A stretch of 64,000 nucleotides of DNA from Macrococcoides psychrotolerans (GTDB taxonomy: Bacteria > Bacillota > Bacilli > Staphylococcales > Staphylococcaceae), in contig NZ_CP124591.1 in the NCBI RefSeq assembly GCF_038095555.1, positions 682,001 to 746,000 of the forward strand. Reading direction: 5' to 3'. Both the position numbers and the translations under genes were made by a program. Position 1 is the first letter of the stretch. Each line of letters begins with the position of its first letter. Under the pieces are notes generated by a model. It was given only the letters and a program-made list of their open reading frames with translations, made no database searches and was not told the origin of the DNA. Below are positions 60,972 through 64,000 of the stretch, piece by piece.

Positions 60972-62003
60972 ATGGCTGAAAGTTATAAACAATCAGGCGT
61001 TGATATCCATGCAGGATATGAAGCGGTTGAACGCATGAAAAAGCATGTGAATAAGACGATGCGTAAAGAAGTGCTTGGAGGGCTCGGCAGTTTCGGTGCG
61101 GCATTCGACTTATCACAGCTGAACATGAAAGCACCTGTCCTCGTTTCAGGTACTGATGGGGTAGGTACGAAATTACGTCTTGCAATCGATAGTGATCGTC
61201 ATGACACAATTGGAATCGATGCAGTGGCAATGTGTGTGAACGATATTTTAACGACAGGTGCGATGCCGTTATACTTCCTTGATTACTTAGCATTAAATAA
61301 AGTAGACCCTGTAATCGTCGAACAGATCGTTAAAGGTGTTGCTGAGGGCTGTGCTGAAAGTGAATGTGCACTGATCGGCGGAGAAACTGCAGAGATGGGC
61401 GATATGTATCATACAGGTGATTATGATATCGCTGGATTTGCTGTCGGTGCTGTTGAGAAGGATGCATATATTACAGGTGAACGTATCGCTGAAGGTGACG
61501 TGATATTAGGACTTGCTTCAAGCGGTATTCACTCAAACGGTTACAGCTTAGTCCGTAAGATCATTAAAGATAACAATCTCGATCTAGATGCTGAATTTGA
61601 TAATGGTAAGACATTACTGGATGTCGTGTTAGAACCGACACGTCTCTATGTCAAGCATGCAAAGGCAATATTGGATGCAGCGGACGTACACGGTATGTGT
61701 CACGTGACCGGGGGTGGCTTTATTGAGAACGTTCCGCGTATCTTTGTGACTGAAGGACTATATCCGGAGATCGATGTCACAAACATTCCACGTCAGAAGA
61801 TCTTTGACTTATTACAGGAAAAAGGCAGCATCGACAAGATGGAGATGTACAATATCTTCAATATGGGTATCGGATTTATCTTTATCGTGCCGGCTGATGC
61901 AGTTGAAAAAGTGCGTGCAGCCGTTAACGAAGAAGTGTTTGAAATCGGACGCGCCGTACGTGGGGATAAAGCAATCGACATCAAAGGTGTGGAATATGAC
62001 TAA
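60972..62003 (+). CDS. purM: AIR synthase
   Basis: The 343-residue enzyme closes FGAM to AIR. SGTDGVGTKLRLAID near residue 52, LIGGETAEMGDMY near 137 and CHVTGGGFIENVPR near 243 are family motifs. It begins two bases after purF with GGAG at the end of purF, and overlaps purN by eight bases. Confidence 0.97.
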   Translation: MAESYKQSGVDIHAGYEAVERMKKHVNKTMRKEVLGGLGSFGAAFDLSQLNMKAPVLVSGTDGVGTKLRLAIDSDRHDTIGIDAVAMCVNDILTTGAMPLYFLDYLALNKVDPVIVEQIVKGVAEGCAESECALIGGETAEMGDMYHTGDYDIAGFAVGAVEKDAYITGERIAEGDVILGLASSGIHSNGYSLVRKIIKDNNLDLDAEFDNGKTLLDVVLEPTRLYVKHAKAILDAADVHGMCHVTGGGFIENVPRIFVTEGLYPEIDVTNIPRQKIFDLLQEKGSIDKMEMYNIFNMGIGFIFIVPADAVEKVRAAVNEEVFEIGRAVRGDKAIDIKGVEYD

Positions 62004-62562
62004 AGTCGCGATCTTTGCTTCAGGTAATGGTTCGAATTACGAGAAGATTATGGAGCATATTCAGGCAGGATTCCTGGATCATATTGAAGTGACAGGCCTC
62101 TATACAGATAAACGTAGCGCGTTCGCAATTGAGCGCGCACGTCGTTTTGATACGCCTGTACATGTCTATGAACTGAGAGCATTCGACGATAAAGCGGCAT
62201 ATGAGACAGCGATACTGGAACAGCTAAAGCGTGATGGTGTGGAATGGGTCATTCTTGCCGGCTATATGAAGCTTGTTGGCAGTACGTTACTTGATGCGTA
62301 TGAAGGAAAGATGATCAACATCCATCCATCGATATTACCGAGCTTTCCTGGTGTTAACGCTGTCGGACAGGCGCTAGATTATGGCTGCCGTGTCAGTGGC
62401 GCTACTGTCCATTACGTTGATAGCGGTATGGATACAGGTAAGATCATCGACCAGATGAGCTGTCCGATCTACGAAGAAGATACAGAGGAAACATTGCAAT
62501 TACGTATTCAGAATCTAGAGTACGAACTCTATCCACGCGTCATCAAGAAAATTATTCGATAA
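61996..62562 (+). CDS. purN: GAR transformylase (10-formyl-THF dependent)
   Basis: The 188-residue PurN formylates GAR. VAIFASGNGSNYEKIMEHI starts the protein. Catalytic Asn and His lie in INIHPSILPSFPG near residue 105, and Asp lies in YVDSGMDTGKII near 140. The frame stays open far upstream inside purM, but the ATG at 61996, after AAAGGTG, gives the family length. Confidence 0.96.
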   Translation: MTKVAIFASGNGSNYEKIMEHIQAGFLDHIEVTGLYTDKRSAFAIERARRFDTPVHVYELRAFDDKAAYETAILEQLKRDGVEWVILAGYMKLVGSTLLDAYEGKMINIHPSILPSFPGVNAVGQALDYGCRVSGATVHYVDSGMDTGKIIDQMSCPIYEEDTEETLQLRIQNLEYELYPRVIKKIIR

Positions 62563-62573
62563 GGAGTCTACTT

Positions 62574-64000
62574 ATGAGAAAAGCATTACTAAGTGTGTCA
62601 GATAAAACGGGGATCATTCCATTTGCACAGCAGTTAACAGAACTTAACTTTGAACTTTATTCAACTGGTGGTACGAAACAAGCATTAGAAGATAGCAATA
62701 TTGCGGTAAAGTCAGTCAGTGAACTAACAAACTTTCCTGAAATTATGGACGGACGTGTGAAGACATTACACCCGAACATTCACGGTGGGATATTAGCGGA
62801 CCGCAGCAACCCTGAGCACGTAAAAGCAATGGAGACTCACGGTATTCAGCCGTTAGATTTAGTGGTCGTGAATCTCTATCCGTTTGAAGCGACAGTTGCA
62901 AATCCAGACGTTACTGAAATAGATGCCATCGAGAATATCGATATCGGTGGGCCGACAATGTTACGTTCATCAGCAAAGAACTTCAAGCATGTCATCACTG
63001 TTGTAGACCCGGCAGATTACGAGGAAGTCATCGAAAAATTAAAAGCCGATACTTTAGACGAGACATTCCGTAAACAGCTGATGATCAAGGTGTTCACACA
63101 CACCAATAAATACGATGCAGCCATTGTTAACTTCTTCAGCGATAATACATCAACGCTGCGTTACGGTGAAAATCCGCATCAGAAGGCGCGTTTCATCAAG
63201 ACAGATACAAAACCGAACACGTTAGCTGGTGCACGCATTCTGCACGGCAAGCCGCTGAGCTTTAACAATATTAAAGATGCAGATGCAACACTGTTCTTAG
63301 TGAAGCAGTTTGATATGCCTGCTGCAGTTGCTGTGAAGCATATGAATCCTTGTGGTGTCGGAACAGGCGAAGTCGTCAGCGAAGCATTCCAGAATGCATA
63401 TGATGCTGACAGCCAGAGTATCTTCGGAGGAATCGTCGCATTAAACCGTGAAGTGGATAAAGCAACAGCTGAAAAGATGCACGCCATCTTCCTGGAAGTA
63501 ATCATCGCGCCGAAGTTCAGCGACGAGGCACTTGAAATCTTGACGGCGAAGAAAAACATTCGACTGCTTGAAATTGATATGGATACAGATAAAGATGAAG
63601 AAGAGTTCGTATCTGTTTCTGGGGGCTATCTCGTTCAGGATAAAGATCTGCTGAACGTAACGCGTGAGGATATGCGTGTCGTAACAGAGACAGAACCGAC
63701 AGAAGCACAATGGAAAGCAATTGAGCTTGGCTGGAAAGTCGTTAAAAGCGTGAAGAGTAACGCCATCGTCCTTGCAAACGATAAGCAGACAGTAGGAATC
63801 GGTGCAGGTCAGATGAATCGTGTCGGTGCAGCGAAGATTGCCATCGAACGTGCCATTGAAATGAATGATGATGTCATCCTTGCAAGTGATGGCTTCTTCC
63901 CGATGTCTGATACGGTTGAAACTGCATATGCCGCAGGTATTAAATGTATCGTTCAGCCAGGGGGCTCTATTAAGGATCAGGATTCAATCGACAAAGCGAA
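62574..64000 (+). CDS. purH: Bifunctional AICAR transformylase/IMP cyclohydrolase (cut by window end)
   Basis: PurH completes IMP. The frame opens RKALLSVSDKTGIIPFAQQL at the ATG 62574 after AAGGAG, and stays open to the last base of the window. The IMP cyclohydrolase domain (about 1-195) has the MDGRVKTLHPNIHGGIL motif. The AICAR transformylase domain includes VKHMNPCGVGTG near residue 260. About 475 codons are present. The family is about 490 long, so only the end is missing. Confidence 0.96.
   Translation, partial: MRKALLSVSDKTGIIPFAQQLTELNFELYSTGGTKQALEDSNIAVKSVSELTNFPEIMDGRVKTLHPNIHGGILADRSNPEHVKAMETHGIQPLDLVVVNLYPFEATVANPDVTEIDAIENIDIGGPTMLRSSAKNFKHVITVVDPADYEEVIEKLKADTLDETFRKQLMIKVFTHTNKYDAAIVNFFSDNTSTLRYGENPHQKARFIKTDTKPNTLAGARILHGKPLSFNNIKDADATLFLVKQFDMPAAVAVKHMNPCGVGTGEVVSEAFQNAYDADSQSIFGGIVALNREVDKATAEKMHAIFLEVIIAPKFSDEALEILTAKKNIRLLEIDMDTDKDEEEFVSVSGGYLVQDKDLLNVTREDMRVVTETEPTEAQWKAIELGWKVVKSVKSNAIVLANDKQTVGIGAGQMNRVGAAKIAIERAIEMNDDVILASDGFFPMSDTVETAYAAGIKCIVQPGGSIKDQDSIDKA

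Noticed and set aside
61774..61995. Long N-terminal extension of purN into purM
   Set aside because: Family length and a binding site both support the ATG at 61996. The extension is purM read out of frame.

Overview
The window looks like the chromosome of a low-GC Gram-positive coccus of the family Staphylococcaceae, most likely a Macrococcus or a near relative. The evidence is protein content and gene order. murE carries the DNPA motif of L-lysine-adding enzymes. The runs ltaA-ugtP/murE-yueH-prfC-terC-htrA-ktr, acyltransferase-atl-DUF2538-LCP, and folD/purEKCSQLFMNH all resemble Staphylococcus aureus. The qox operon that I recall lying between the LCP gene and folD in S. aureus is absent. 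About 28 kb of cell-surface glycan genes sits there instead. The genus is an inference; no rRNA or tRNA gene is present to confirm it.

Layout. Bases 1-11760 hold an AI-2E family transporter, galU, the glycolipid pair ltaA-ugtP (minus strand), then murE, a YueH-like gene, prfC, terC, htrA and a KtrB-type potassium channel gene. Bases 11790-18890 hold an orphan sensor kinase, a degenerate metallophosphoesterase-like protein, a CPBP-like membrane protein with a YkvS-like protein, a small sigma factor divergent from comK, an M20 peptidase (RocB-like) and a membrane acyltransferase. Bases 19141-24729 hold the bifunctional autolysin atl, a DUF2538 gene and an LCP ligase.

Bases 24808-32390 are a poly(glycerol phosphate) wall teichoic acid (WTA) locus with tagB-, tagD- and tagF-like genes plus glycosyltransferases on both strands. 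Neither tagO nor tagA is in the window. A second LCP gene follows. Bases 34119-46208 are a long plus-strand run: UDP-ManNAc dehydrogenase, a strong terminator, then ten densely packed genes. These include the two halves of a TagGH exporter (separated by four genes), several GT4 enzymes, two very large paralogous glycosyltransferase-like proteins, and three small proteins I cannot assign. This run is the best candidate for an undescribed system.

Bases 46287-50047 are a scarred, AT-rich region. They hold a C-terminal scrap of a DegT-type aminotransferase, then a minus-strand module (TarM-like glycosyltransferase plus SDR epimerase), an IS30-family remnant, and a possible scrap of a sugar epimerase. 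The module and remnants are bracketed by a 32-bp direct repeat that is itself a terminator hairpin.

Bases 50112-52941 hold nsrR and hmp, with a near-perfect NsrR-type palindrome at the hmp start site, and a NERD-domain gene. Bases 53090-64000 hold folD (minus) and the overlapping purine operon purEKCSQLFMNH, with PurR-box-like sites between them. purH runs off the window.

How the genes fit together. Much of the window serves the cell envelope: glycolipid anchor (galU, ugtP, ltaA), peptidoglycan (murE), WTA synthesis, export and attachment (tagB/D/F, tagGH, LCP), WTA or glycan decoration (GT4, TarM-like) and wall turnover (atl). Coordinates and motifs were read by eye; no database search was run. 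Comparisons with named homologues rest on recall of those families.
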